Of a DNA stretch of 64,000 nt, positions 54,558-63,559 are shown piece after piece. The first letter of the stretch is position 1, and every line of letters starts with the position of its first letter. Location of the stretch: NCBI GenBank assembly GCA_050331095.1, contig JBHJHE010000012.1, positions 62,001 through 126,000 of the forward strand. Direction: 5' to 3'. The notes below the pieces were generated by a model. The model saw nothing but the letters and a program-made list of their open reading frames with translations, had not been told where the DNA came from and made no database searches. A program made the translations under genes and the position numbers. Source of the stretch: MED-G105 sp050331095 (GTDB lineage: Bacteria > Pseudomonadota > Alphaproteobacteria > Caulobacterales > Parvularculaceae).

Positions 54558-55298
54558 TCACGTAAATCGAAGGGAGCCCGCGACAACGCGCGCTCGGCCT
54601 TCCGGCCGCTCCAGCAAAAGCGCGCCGTCTTCGTCGAGGCCGACGAGGGTTCCCTCGATCGTTTCGCCGGGGCCGACGATCCGCGCCGCCGCGCCGAGGC
54701 CGTAGGCGCGCTCGGTCCACGCGTCGCGGATGGGGGCGAAGCCGTCGCGCCGCCAGACGCCGAGCAGCGCGGCGAGGCTTGCGTCGAGGGCGTCGAGCGC
54801 CTCGTCGATCGTGGGCGGGTTTTGCGCGAGATCCGCGAGCCGTACCGTCGCCCGCTCCAGGTCCGCCGGCGCCGAGACGATGTTGCCGCCGACGCCGAGG
54901 CACACCGTCGGCGCCTCGCCGCCGACGAGCTCCAGGAGGACGCCGGCGATCTTGCGCCCGTCGACATAGACGTCGTTCGGCCATTTGAGCTCAGCGCGGG
55001 CCGCGGGCGCGCAGCGCTCCACCGCCTCGGCGGCCGCGAGCGCGGCGACGTAGGAAAGCTGCGGCGCGGCGCGCGTCGGGGCGTTAAGGGCGAAAACGAA
55101 GGTGCCGGCGAAATCGCCCTCGCGGGCCGACCAGGGCGAGCCGCGTCGGCCGTAGCCCGCGGTCTGTCGGCGCGCGACGATCCATAGGGGACCGGTCGCG
55201 CCGTCGGCGGCGCGGCGGCGGGCCTCGGCGCTCGTCGAATCGATCTCGTCGAGGACGTCGAGCGCGGCGCCGGACGAAAGACGGCGCGCGCCGGTCAG
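54558..55298 (-). CDS. birA: Biotin--[acetyl-CoA-carboxylase] ligase (catalytic domain only)
   Basis: Attaches biotin to BCCP through biotinyl-AMP. No N-terminal HTH is present, so it is a ligase without repressor function. Key segments: DEIDSTSAEARR, ARRQTAGYGRRGSPW, LKWPNDVYVDGRKIAGVLLE and GVGGNIV. The start is unclear: no ATG, GTG or TTG lies near the expected N-terminus; a CTG at 55296-55298, overlapping the nuoN stop (CTGA), would give 246 residues. The longer frame to 55460 is a nuoN shadow. Confidence 0.88.
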   Translation of the reverse strand: MTGARRLSSGAALDVLDEIDSTSAEARRRAADGATGPLWIVARRQTAGYGRRGSPWSAREGDFAGTFVFALNAPTRAAPQLSYVAALAAAEAVERCAPAARAELKWPNDVYVDGRKIAGVLLELVGGEAPTVCLGVGGNIVSAPADLERATVRLADLAQNPPTIDEALDALDASLAALLGVWRRDGFAPIRDAWTERAYGLGAAARIVGPGETIEGTLVGLDEDGALLLERPEGRARVVAGSLRFT

Positions 55299-56731
55299 AA
55301 GAGCGCCGCGGCCGCGTCGTTCGCGGCGGACTGCAAGGGGCCGATGGCGATGAGGATGACCGGCAGCATCAGCGCCGCCGCCGCGGCCGCCGTCGCGCCG
55401 CGCCGCCAGCCGGGCGCGCGCTCGAACGCCGGCGCCGGCGCGTCGAACCACATGATCCACAAGACCCGGAGGTAATAGTAGGCGGCGACGGCGCTGAGGA
55501 CGACGCCGACGACGGCGAGCCAGATCAATCCCTCGTCAACGGCCGCGCCGAAGACGAAGAGCTTGCCGAAAAAGCCCCCCGTGGGCGGAAAGCCGAGGAG
55601 CGACAGGAACAGAATGGTCATCGCGAGCGCAAAGCCGGGATTGGTTTGCGAGAGGCCGGCGAGGTCGGAGATGTTCTCCGTCATGCCGCCGCGCCGGCGC
55701 ATCATGAGAATGCAGGCGAACACGCCGATCGTCATGACGACGTAGCTCGCCATGTAAACGAGAAGGCCCGAAACTCCTTTGTCCGTACCCGCCGCAAGGC
55801 CCACAAGGGCGAAGCCCATATGGCCGATCGACGAGTACGCCATCAGGCGTTTGATGTTGGTCTGGGCGAGCGCGGAGAACGAACCGACGGCCATCGACGC
55901 GACGGCAATCATCATGATCACGGGCCGCCAGTCGGCGATGATCTCCGGAAACGGCGCGATCAGCGCGCGCGCGAAGAGCGCCATGGCGGCGAGCTTCGGC
56001 GCGGCGGCGAAAAAGGCGGTCACCGGCGTCGGGGCGCCTTCGTAGACGTCCGGCGTCCACATGTGGAACGGCGCGGCCGAGACCTTGAAGGCGAGCCCCG
56101 AAATCAAAAAGACGAGCCCAACGATGAGGCCGACATTGTCAGCTTCGGCGCGGGCGACGTTAGCGATCGCCTCGAACGACGTCGAACCGGAGAAGCCGTA
56201 GACGAGCGAGGCCCCGTAAAGAAGAAGGCCCGACGACAACGCGCCGAGCACGAAGTATTTGAGCCCCGCCTCAGTCGAGCGCCGGCTGTCGCGGTTGAAG
56301 GCCGCGAGAATGTAAAGCGCCAGGCTCTGCGTCTCGACGCCCATGTAAAGCGCGATCAGGTCGTTCGCGGAGACCATCAACGCCATGCCGACGGCGGCAA
56401 GGAGGATCAGGATCGGGTACTCGAACCGGCCGAGGTCCGACGCGCTCGGATAGTCCGACGACATGGCGATCGCGAAGGCCGCGGCGATGAAGATGACGAT
56501 CTTGGCGAAGGCGGCGAAGGCGTCGAAACGGAAGGCGCCGTCGAAAGCGGTCGTCGCCTCCCCGCCCGAAACGACGACGATGAGCGCCGCCGCGACGAGG
56601 AGCGCCGTAGAGACGCTGGCGACGAGGCGCGCGCCGTCGGGCCGGTCGTTGAAGACGCCGAAGATCAGCAGCGCCATGGCGCCGACGACGAGGCTAAGCT
56701 CCGGGGCGAAGAGCGAAAGCGTTTCGGCCAT
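55295..56731 (-). CDS. nuoN: NADH-quinone oxidoreductase subunit N
   Basis: Antiporter-like proton-pumping subunit of complex I. 478 residues, about 14 membrane helices. Conserved Lys/His residues of the antiporter family lie in the central helices (LAQTNIKRLMAYSSIGHMGFALVG, VSAAPFHMWTPDVYEGAPTPV). Last nuo gene; its stop overlaps the birA start. Confidence 0.96.
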   Translation of the reverse strand: MAETLSLFAPELSLVVGAMALLIFGVFNDRPDGARLVASVSTALLVAAALIVVVSGGEATTAFDGAFRFDAFAAFAKIVIFIAAAFAIAMSSDYPSASDLGRFEYPILILLAAVGMALMVSANDLIALYMGVETQSLALYILAAFNRDSRRSTEAGLKYFVLGALSSGLLLYGASLVYGFSGSTSFEAIANVARAEADNVGLIVGLVFLISGLAFKVSAAPFHMWTPDVYEGAPTPVTAFFAAAPKLAAMALFARALIAPFPEIIADWRPVIMMIAVASMAVGSFSALAQTNIKRLMAYSSIGHMGFALVGLAAGTDKGVSGLLVYMASYVVMTIGVFACILMMRRRGGMTENISDLAGLSQTNPGFALAMTILFLSLLGFPPTGGFFGKLFVFGAAVDEGLIWLAVVGVVLSAVAAYYYLRVLWIMWFDAPAPAFERAPGWRRGATAAAAAALMLPVILIAIGPLQSAANDAAAALF

Positions 56732-56734
56732 GGG

Positions 56735-58342
56735 CTAGCGGCCCCCGTCGGCGACGACGAGCGCGGCGTCGAGCGCCGCGTCGTAGTTCGAAAGGATGAG
56801 TTCGACGCTCGGCGCGAAGACGTTAAGCGCCGCGCCAGGCTGGACGCCGAAGTAAAGCGCGCACGCCATCAGAGCGACGAGCAGGGATAACTCGCGCGCG
56901 TTGACGTCTTCGATCGTCGCCAGCGTCTCGTTCTTGATGTCGCCGTACATGACCTCGCGATAGAGCCTTAGTCCGTAAGCGGCCGACAGGATGACGCCCA
57001 TGGCCGCGAAGAACGCGACCCACGGGTTCGCCTGGAACGCCCCCGCCATCGTCAGGAACTCGCCGACGAAGCCGGAGACCCCCGGCAGGCCGACGTTCCC
57101 CATGGTGAAGAACAGGAATGCGAACGCGTAGAACGGCATGCGGTGGACGAGCCCGCCGAAGGCCGCGATCTCGCGGGTGTGCGCGCGGTCGTAGACGACG
57201 CCGACGCACAAGAAGAGCGCGCCTGAGATGAAACCGTGGGAGATCATCTGGAAGAGCGCGCCTTCGACGCCCTGCGTGGTGCCCGTAAAGATCCCCATCG
57301 TGACGAAGCCCATATGGGCCACGGAGGAGTAGGCGATGAGCTTCTTCATGTCCTCCTGGGCGAGGGCCACGAGGGACGTGTAGACGATCGCGACGACCGA
57401 GAGCGCGTAGACGAGCGGCGCGAAGTCGGCGCTCGCCACGGGGAACATCGGGAGGGAGAACCGCACGAAGCCGTAGCCGCCCATTTTGAGGAGGATGGCG
57501 GCTAGAATCACCGAGCCCGCCGTCGGCGCCTGGACGTGGGCGTCGGGGAGCCAGGTGTGAACGGGCCACATCGGCATCTTCACGGCGAACGAAGCGAAGA
57601 AGGCGAGCCAAAGCCAGGTCTGGGCGCCGGCGGGAATGTCCGCCGTCTGAAGGGTCGGCACGTCGGTGGTGCCCGCGAACGCGTACATCCACAAGATCGC
57701 GACGAGCATCAGCACCGAGCCGACGAAGGTGAAGAGGAAGAACTTCATCGCCGCGTAGACCCGGCTCGACAGGCGGAAGCCGGCGAACGTCTTTTCGCCG
57801 CTCGAGCCCCACACGCCGATGATCAGGAACATCGGGATCAGGCTGCCCTCGAAGAAGAGATAGAAGACGATGAGGTCGAGGGCGCAGAAAACGCCGATGA
57901 CGAGCGTCTCCATGACGAGGAAGGCGATCATGTAGTCGGCGACGCGCGTCTTGATCGACGTCCAGGACGCGAGGACGCAGATGGGGAAGAAAAACGTCGT
58001 CAGCAGAACGAACGGCGCAGAGACGCCGTCGACGCCCATCTTGTAATTGACGCCGCCGCCGAGCCAGGCCGCCGTTTCGACGAGTTGGTAGCCCGCCGCC
58101 GCGGGATCGAAGAAGGCGAGATAGACGAGCGCGGAGATCGCGAACGCGCCGAGGGTGAAGCCGAGAGCGATGAGGCGCGAGAGATTGTCGACCCGCGCCT
58201 GGCTCGCTTCGTCAAGGACGCCCGAAGCGTCGCGACGCGCGGTCAGGCGCGTCAGCGCGATGAAGAACGCGCCAAGGAGCGGCAGGAACGTCAGGAGCGT
58301 GAGCCAGGGCTGGTCGGCGGCGGTTTCGCTGATGGGGGTCAT
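56735..58342 (-). CDS. nuoM: NADH-quinone oxidoreductase subunit M
   Basis: Antiporter-like subunit of complex I, 535 residues, about 14 helices. Characteristic segments: FFEGSLIPMFLIIGVWG (the Glu), KMPMWPVHTWLPDAHVQAPT and LIAYSSVAHMGFV. Starts 10 nt after the nuoL stop. Confidence 0.96.
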   Translation of the reverse strand: MTPISETAADQPWLTLLTFLPLLGAFFIALTRLTARRDASGVLDEASQARVDNLSRLIALGFTLGAFAISALVYLAFFDPAAAGYQLVETAAWLGGGVNYKMGVDGVSAPFVLLTTFFFPICVLASWTSIKTRVADYMIAFLVMETLVIGVFCALDLIVFYLFFEGSLIPMFLIIGVWGSSGEKTFAGFRLSSRVYAAMKFFLFTFVGSVLMLVAILWMYAFAGTTDVPTLQTADIPAGAQTWLWLAFFASFAVKMPMWPVHTWLPDAHVQAPTAGSVILAAILLKMGGYGFVRFSLPMFPVASADFAPLVYALSVVAIVYTSLVALAQEDMKKLIAYSSVAHMGFVTMGIFTGTTQGVEGALFQMISHGFISGALFLCVGVVYDRAHTREIAAFGGLVHRMPFYAFAFLFFTMGNVGLPGVSGFVGEFLTMAGAFQANPWVAFFAAMGVILSAAYGLRLYREVMYGDIKNETLATIEDVNARELSLLVALMACALYFGVQPGAALNVFAPSVELILSNYDAALDAALVVADGGR

Positions 58343-58352
58343 GGGTCGCGCC

Positions 58353-60456
58353 TCAGCCTCGCGTCAGAACGAAAGTGAGGAAGAGCGCGACGCCGATCAA
58401 CATCGTGAAGGCGTAGTGGTACATGTATCCCGTCTGAGCACGGACGATGCGTTTTGCGCCGAGCGCCACGGCGGCCGCGACGCCGTCGGGTCCGAGCCCG
58501 TCGATCGCGCGCCCGTCGCCTGCCTTCCAGAGAAACCGGCCGATCGCCCGGGCGGGCTTGACGAAGAGGACGCGGTAAACGTCGTCGAAGTACCACTTGT
58601 TCTTCAGGAATTCGAAGAGAACGCCGCCGGGGCGCAATACGCCCGGCCGCAAGGGGTTGGCCCCGCGGTAGTGCGCGATCGCCGTCCCGGCGCCGAGGAG
58701 CATGGCGATCGTAGGCGCCCAGAGGACCCAGGTCGACGTGGTGACCGCCCTCCCCGTGACCAGCCGCCTGATCGGCCCGGTGATCGCCCCCGTGATCGGT
58801 TTCGGCGGCGTGCTCGCCGCTGGACCCGTGATCCGCCGCGGCGCCATGGCCGGCGTCGGCGGCTTCGTAGAGCGCGCCGTTCCAGAACGCTTCGGAATGC
58901 TCGCCGACGAAGTGGGGATAGAAGGCCATGCCGGCGACAAGCGCGCCAAGGGCGAGCGGCGCCAAGGGCGCGAGCATCGACGTCGGCACTTCGTGAGGAT
59001 GCTTCCGCACGTCCTCCGGCGCCCGCGACGGGCCCCAGAAGGTCACGGCGATGAGCCGCCAGGAGTAGAACGCCGTGAAGACCGCGGCGATGAGGCCCAG
59101 CGCGAAGGCGGCGTAGCCGAAGGCGCGGCCCGCCTCGCCAGCGGCGAACGCGGCTTCGAGGGCGGCGTCCTTGGAGACGAATCCCGCCGTGCCGAGGGGC
59201 GCGCCGAAGAGAGAGACGCCCGGCAGGCCCACGCCGGTGATCGCCACGGTGCCGATCAACATGAAAATGTGCGTCAACGGAAGGAGCTGGCTCACCGCGC
59301 CCATCTTTTTGATGTCCTGCTCGTGGTGCATGCCGATGATCACGGCGCCCGCCCCGAGGAACAGGAGCGCCTTGAAGAAGGCGTGGGTGAAGAGGTGGAA
59401 CATCGCCGCGTCATAGGCCCCGACGCCGGCGGCGAAGAACATGTAGCCGAGCTGCGAGCACGTCGAATAGGCGATGATCTTCTTGATGTCGTCCTGCAGG
59501 AGCCCGATCGTCGCGGCGAAGAACGCCGTAACGGCTCCGACGAGCGTGACGAGCGCGGCGGCGTCCGGCGCGGTCTCGTAGATGATCGAACAGCGGCAGA
59601 CGAGAAACACGCCCGCCGTGACCATGGTGGCCGCATGGATGAGCGCGGAGACGGGCGTCGGGCCCTCCATCGCGTCCGGCAGCCAGGTGTGCAGGAGGAA
59701 CTGCGCCGATTTCCCCATGGCGCCGATGAACAGAAGGATCCCGATGGCCGTCAGCGCATGGCGCTCGCCGCCCAGGAACGAAATCGTCAGCTCACGAACG
59801 TGCGCGCCTTCCGCGGCGCGGAACGGCGTGACGACGTCGTCGCCCGCGATCGCCGCGAAGACCGGATCGAACTTCACCGTGCCGAAGACGTAGAAGATCG
59901 CGAAAACGCCGAGCGCGAGCCCGAAATCGCCGACGCGGTTGACGACGAACGCCTTGATCGCCGCGTCGTTCGCGGATTTCTTTTTGAACCAGAAGCCGAT
60001 GAGTAGGTAGGACGCGAGGCCGACCCCCTCCCACCCGAAGAAGAGCTGCGCGAAGTCGTCCGCCGTCACCAGCATCAGCATTGCGAAGGTGAAGAGCGAG
60101 AGATAGGCGAAGAACCGCGGCTGCTCGCCGTACCCTTCCATGTACCCGGACGAATAGACGTGGACGAGGAACGACACCGTGTTGATCACGACGAGCATCG
60201 TCGCCGACAAGCTGTCGAGCCTTAGCGCCCAGTCGGCGACGAAATCGCCGGACGTCATCCAGTTGGCGAGAACGATTGTGCGCGCGTTGCCGCCGAAGGC
60301 GACGTCGAAAAAGATCAGCCATGAAAGGAGCGCGGCGAGGCCCATGGCGGCGGACGTCGTCATTTGCGACGCGCCTGCGCCGGCGAAGCGGCTTAGGGGC
60401 ATCGACAGGGCCGCGCCGAAGAGCGGCAGCAGGACGACGAACGGTTCGAAGCTCAT
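58353..60456 (-). CDS. nuoL: NADH-quinone oxidoreductase subunit L, frameshifted near its C-terminus
   Basis: Largest antiporter-like subunit of complex I. The reading frame from 60456 is normal for about 573 residues, through GVGLASYLLIGFWFKKKSAN and HTWLPDAMEGPTPVSALIHAATM, then a His/Asp-rich linker. After CACCAC at 58738-58743 it must shift by one base at about 58737 to continue in the frame ending at 58353, which reads STWVLWAPTIAMLL, LKNKWYFDDVYRVLFVKP and TGYMYHYAFTMLIGV. Joined, the product is about 700 residues and normal. Read straight through, the frame instead gives an Arg-rich tail ending at 58339. Sequencing error or real mutation: unresolved. Confidence 0.9.
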
Positions 60457-60499
60457 GGGATCGACTTTTCGGTTCGCGGGGCCGGGCCGCCCGCCCGCG

Positions 60500-60811
60500 T
60501 CAGTTCTTCATCAGGTTGGCGTCGGCGACGGAGATGTCGCCCCGATTGCGGAAGTAAGCGACGAGTATCGCAAGCCCGACCGCGGCCTCCGCCGCCGCCA
60601 CCGTCAGCACCATGAAGGCGAAGACCTGGCCCGTGAGGTCGCCAAGGAACTGCGAGAACGCGACGAGATTGACGTTCACGGCGAGCAGCATGAGCTCGAT
60701 CGACATCAGGATGACGATGACGTTCTTCCGGTTGAGGAAGATCCCCGCCATGCCCGTGGCGAACAACACGGCCGCGACCGAGAGGTAATGTCCTAGTCCG
60801 ATGTCGCTCAA
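60500..60811 (-). CDS. nuoK: NADH-quinone oxidoreductase subunit K
   Basis: A 103-residue, three-helix membrane subunit of complex I with the conserved MSIELMLLAVNVNLVAF and VAAAEAAVGLAILVAYFR segments, the two Glu residues of which are part of the proton path. Lies between nuoJ and nuoL. Confidence 0.97.
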   Translation of the reverse strand: MSDIGLGHYLSVAAVLFATGMAGIFLNRKNVIVILMSIELMLLAVNVNLVAFSQFLGDLTGQVFAFMVLTVAAAEAAVGLAILVAYFRNRGDISVADANLMKN

Positions 60812-60826
60812 CGCCCGCTCCCGTCC

Positions 60827-61459
60827 CTAGATGCCCTGGCCGGTTTTGACTTTTTTCAGCTCGACGCTCGCAGACCGAAGGCGGTTCGCCTGGGCCGCCG
60901 GGTCCTGCTTGCGCACGCCGTCGCGCTCGCGGAACGTCAAGACGATCGCCCCGATCATGGCGACGAGAAGGACGACGCCGGCGATCTGAAAGTAGTGCAC
61001 GTAATCCGTGTAAAGAATGAGACCGATCGACTCGATGTTGTTGGTCGACGCGCTCTCAGCGTTGTCGCCGACGCCAGCGGTCGGATGCGCGCGGGCGAGC
61101 GTCGCGTCGTCAGGGAACGTCCACGCCGCGACGACGAGCACGAGTTCGACGACGATAACGGCCGCGATCGACCCGGCGATCGGCGCATAGCGCCAGAACC
61201 CTTGCTTCAGCTCGACGAAATCGACGTCGAGCATCATCACGACGAAGAGAAAAAGGACCGCGACCGCGCCGACGTATACGACGACGAGCAGCATCGCGAG
61301 GTATTCCGCGCCCATCAGAACGAAGAGGCCCGCGACGGCGATGAACGCCGAAATAAGAAACATCACCGAATGAACGGGGTTGCGCGCGGCGACGACCATC
61401 ACGCCCGACACGACGGCGAGCGCGGCGAACGTCCAGAACATGGCGGCGGCGAAAGTCAT
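60827..61459 (-). CDS. nuoJ: NADH-quinone oxidoreductase subunit J
   Basis: A 210-residue, five-helix subunit. The conserved AVLFLFVVMMLDVD and GAEYLAMLLVVVYVGA segments are clear. This is the first nuo gene in the window on this strand; no nuoI precedes it. The next gene upstream is yceI. Confidence 0.96.
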   Translation of the reverse strand: MTFAAAMFWTFAALAVVSGVMVVAARNPVHSVMFLISAFIAVAGLFVLMGAEYLAMLLVVVYVGAVAVLFLFVVMMLDVDFVELKQGFWRYAPIAGSIAAVIVVELVLVVAAWTFPDDATLARAHPTAGVGDNAESASTNNIESIGLILYTDYVHYFQIAGVVLLVAMIGAIVLTFRERDGVRKQDPAAQANRLRSASVELKKVKTGQGI

Positions 61460-61594
61460 CAGGAGAAGCCCCGTCGGAACGCGCGGGCGCGCGCCGCCGG
61501 CGGGTCCGGAAGCGCGCGGCGTGCGCGAGGCGGGTTCTAGACTGCGGCTTTCGCGTTTGCCAAGGGGCGCGGCGGCGGTGCGGGACCGACGGCG

Positions 61595-62170
61595 TTACTC
61601 CGCCGCGGCGCGCGTCGCTTCGATGTGGATTTTAACGCCGACGTCGTTCGAGACCCACTTGCCGCCGGCGAACTCGCCCTGGCCGATCGCGAAATCGCCG
61701 CGGTCGAGTTGAACCGAACCGTCCGCCGTGGCGGCGTCGCCGTCGATCGCGAGCGTGAAGGGAAGCGTGACGGGCTCGCTCGCCTCGCGGATCGTCAGGG
61801 TTCCCTTGGCTTCGAACGCGCCGTCGCCGGTTTTGACGACTTCGGAAGACTCGAACCGCGCTTCCGGGTGCTCCTTCGACGCGAACCAGGTTCCCGTCGG
61901 CAGCGCCTTGTCGCGCTGACGGTCGCCGGTTTTCGCGGTGCCGGTCTTGATCGTTGCGACGATCGACGCGTCGGAAAGGTCGTCCGGATCGAGCGTGATC
62001 TCGGCGTCGAATTCGCCGAAACGGCCCGTGAAGGCGTTGCCCGTCTGGACACCGGAGAACTCGATGTAGCTCGCGTCCGCGTCGACGCTCCATCGCACGC
62101 CCGCCGCGAACGCCGGGCCGCCCGCAAGCGCGATCGTAACGGCGAGCGCCGTCTTCATACGGTTCATCAT
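61595..62170 (-). CDS. YceI-family periplasmic polyisoprenoid-binding protein (copy 1)
   Basis: A 191-residue lipocalin-like protein with signal peptide cleaved near PAFAA. YceI proteins bind polyisoprenoids or quinone-like lipids. Family segments: WSVDADASYIEFSGVQ, GRFGEFDAEITLDPD and RGDFAIGQGEFAGGKWVSNDVGV. Lies 24 nt after the cytochrome gene and 135 nt before nuoJ. Confidence 0.92.
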   Translation of the reverse strand: MMNRMKTALAVTIALAGGPAFAAGVRWSVDADASYIEFSGVQTGNAFTGRFGEFDAEITLDPDDLSDASIVATIKTGTAKTGDRQRDKALPTGTWFASKEHPEARFESSEVVKTGDGAFEAKGTLTIREASEPVTLPFTLAIDGDAATADGSVQLDRGDFAIGQGEFAGGKWVSNDVGVKIHIEATRAAAE

Positions 62171-62194
62171 TTTGGAAGTCCTCCGTTCGCGGCC

Positions 62195-62803
62195 CTACGC
62201 GCGTCGGCGCACGCCTGGAACCATACGCGCGAGCACGTCGTCGCGATCTTTGAAGTGGTGCTTCAGCGCCGCGGCGATATGGAGCGCGAGGAGGCCGATG
62301 ATGGCGAACGCGAAGATTTCGTGGGTTTCAGCGATCGCCGCGGCGACGTCGTTGCGGTTTTCAAGCCCGGCGAACCCCGGGATATGCGGCCACGGTATGA
62401 CGCCGAAGAGATAAGTCGGCACGCTTTCCGCGAACGGCGAGGCCGATACGTAGAGCCAGCCGAGAAACGGCGTCGCGATCATTAGAACGTAAAAACCGAT
62501 GTGGCTGAAGCGCGCCCCGCGGCGCTCCCACCGCGACATGCCCGCAGGCAGGGCCGGCGGCTTGTGGGTCAACCGCCAGCCGAGCCGCACGAGCGACAGG
62601 GTCAGCACCGTGATCCCGAAGGTCTTGTGCCACTGAAAAAGCTGAAACTTCAGCGAGGATTGCTCCTGACCCAGATTCACCATGAAGAGGCCGCCCGCCA
62701 ACTGGCCGACGATCATCAGCGCGATCAGCCAATGGAGGACGACGGCGACGCGCGTGTAGCGCTCGCTGTCGCCGTTCGTAGGGCGGGCGGCCGTTTCGGT
62801 CAT
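62195..62803 (-). CDS. Cytochrome b561 family protein
   Basis: A 202-residue, four-helix diheme cytochrome b561 of the bacterial CybB type. Haem-binding His residues occur in RVAVVLHWLIALM, FQWHKTFGIT, and near the C-terminus in LLALHIAAALKHHFKDRD. Such proteins oxidise ubiquinol or superoxide in the inner membrane. It is sandwiched between two yceI genes with 4 and 24 nt gaps. Confidence 0.93.
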   Translation of the reverse strand: MTETAARPTNGDSERYTRVAVVLHWLIALMIVGQLAGGLFMVNLGQEQSSLKFQLFQWHKTFGITVLTLSLVRLGWRLTHKPPALPAGMSRWERRGARFSHIGFYVLMIATPFLGWLYVSASPFAESVPTYLFGVIPWPHIPGFAGLENRNDVAAAIAETHEIFAFAIIGLLALHIAAALKHHFKDRDDVLARMVPGVRRRA

Positions 62804-62807
62804 GGCG

Positions 62808-63461
62808 TTACTCCGCCGCGGCGGCTTCTTGCTGGTCGGCGACGTTCACGAACTCCGCCTCGACGGTGAGCGTCACTTCGTCGCCGACGAACGGGGCGTA
62901 CTTGCCGACGCCGAAATCGGTGCGCTTGACCTCGCCCGTGGCGGAAAAGCCGAGCTTGTGGGCCTTGGCGAAGTCGTCGTCCGCGGCGCGGTTCAGCGTC
63001 ACGTCGAGCGTCACCGGCTTCGTCTCGCCCTTGATGGTGAGGTCGCCCGTCAGCTCGCCCGTGTTCGGGCCCGTCGTCGTGAGCTTCGTGCTTTTGAAGG
63101 TGATTTTCGGGTGTTTCTCGACTTCGAAGAAGTCGGCGCTTTTCAGGTGCGCGTCGAACTTGTCGACGCCGGAATCGATCGAGGCCGCGTCGATTTCGAC
63201 GTTCAGCTTCGATTTCGTCGGGTCGTCCGCATTCCAATCAAGCTCGCCGGTCCAGTCGCGCCAGCGAAGGATGGGACGCGAATAGCCCTGGTGGAGGTAC
63301 GTGAACGAGATGTAGGCGTGGCCAGGGTCCGACTTGTACTTGCCGCTGACCGCGCCCGCGGGATCCACCGGAGCCGCGTCCTGGGCGGCCGCGCCGCCCG
63401 CGACGAGAACGCCGCTCAACATCGCGGCCGCGCCGGCCGCGCCTTTCACAAACTGTCGCAT
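62808..63461 (-). CDS. YceI-family periplasmic polyisoprenoid-binding protein (copy 2)
   Basis: A 217-residue YceI protein. The start is ATG 63461, with GAGGAAAT about 7 nt upstream, which gives a clean signal peptide ending GGAAAQD; the frame is open to 63512. Family segments: SDPGHAYISFTYLHQGYS, VEKHPKITFKSTKLTTTG and KRTDFGVGKYAPFVGDEVTLTVEAEF. Weakly similar to copy 1, so an old duplication. First gene of the yceI-cytb561-yceI set. Confidence 0.93.
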   Translation of the reverse strand: MRQFVKGAAGAAAMLSGVLVAGGAAAQDAAPVDPAGAVSGKYKSDPGHAYISFTYLHQGYSRPILRWRDWTGELDWNADDPTKSKLNVEIDAASIDSGVDKFDAHLKSADFFEVEKHPKITFKSTKLTTTGPNTGELTGDLTIKGETKPVTLDVTLNRAADDDFAKAHKLGFSATGEVKRTDFGVGKYAPFVGDEVTLTVEAEFVNVADQQEAAAAE

Positions 63462-63559
63462 GTCGTATTTCCTCGTGGTGTGAAGCCGGTTTCGTCCGAC
63501 CCGCCGCGACAATTAGGGCGTTCGACAGCGATTACCTACGCCGTGGGACGCGGCCGCCG

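Noticed and set aside
58339..58737. Straight-through Arg-rich C-terminus of NuoL, and programmed frameshifting
   Set aside because: The tail has no NuoL similarity, and there is no slippery run with a Shine-Dalgarno-like stimulator or a clear downstream pseudoknot.
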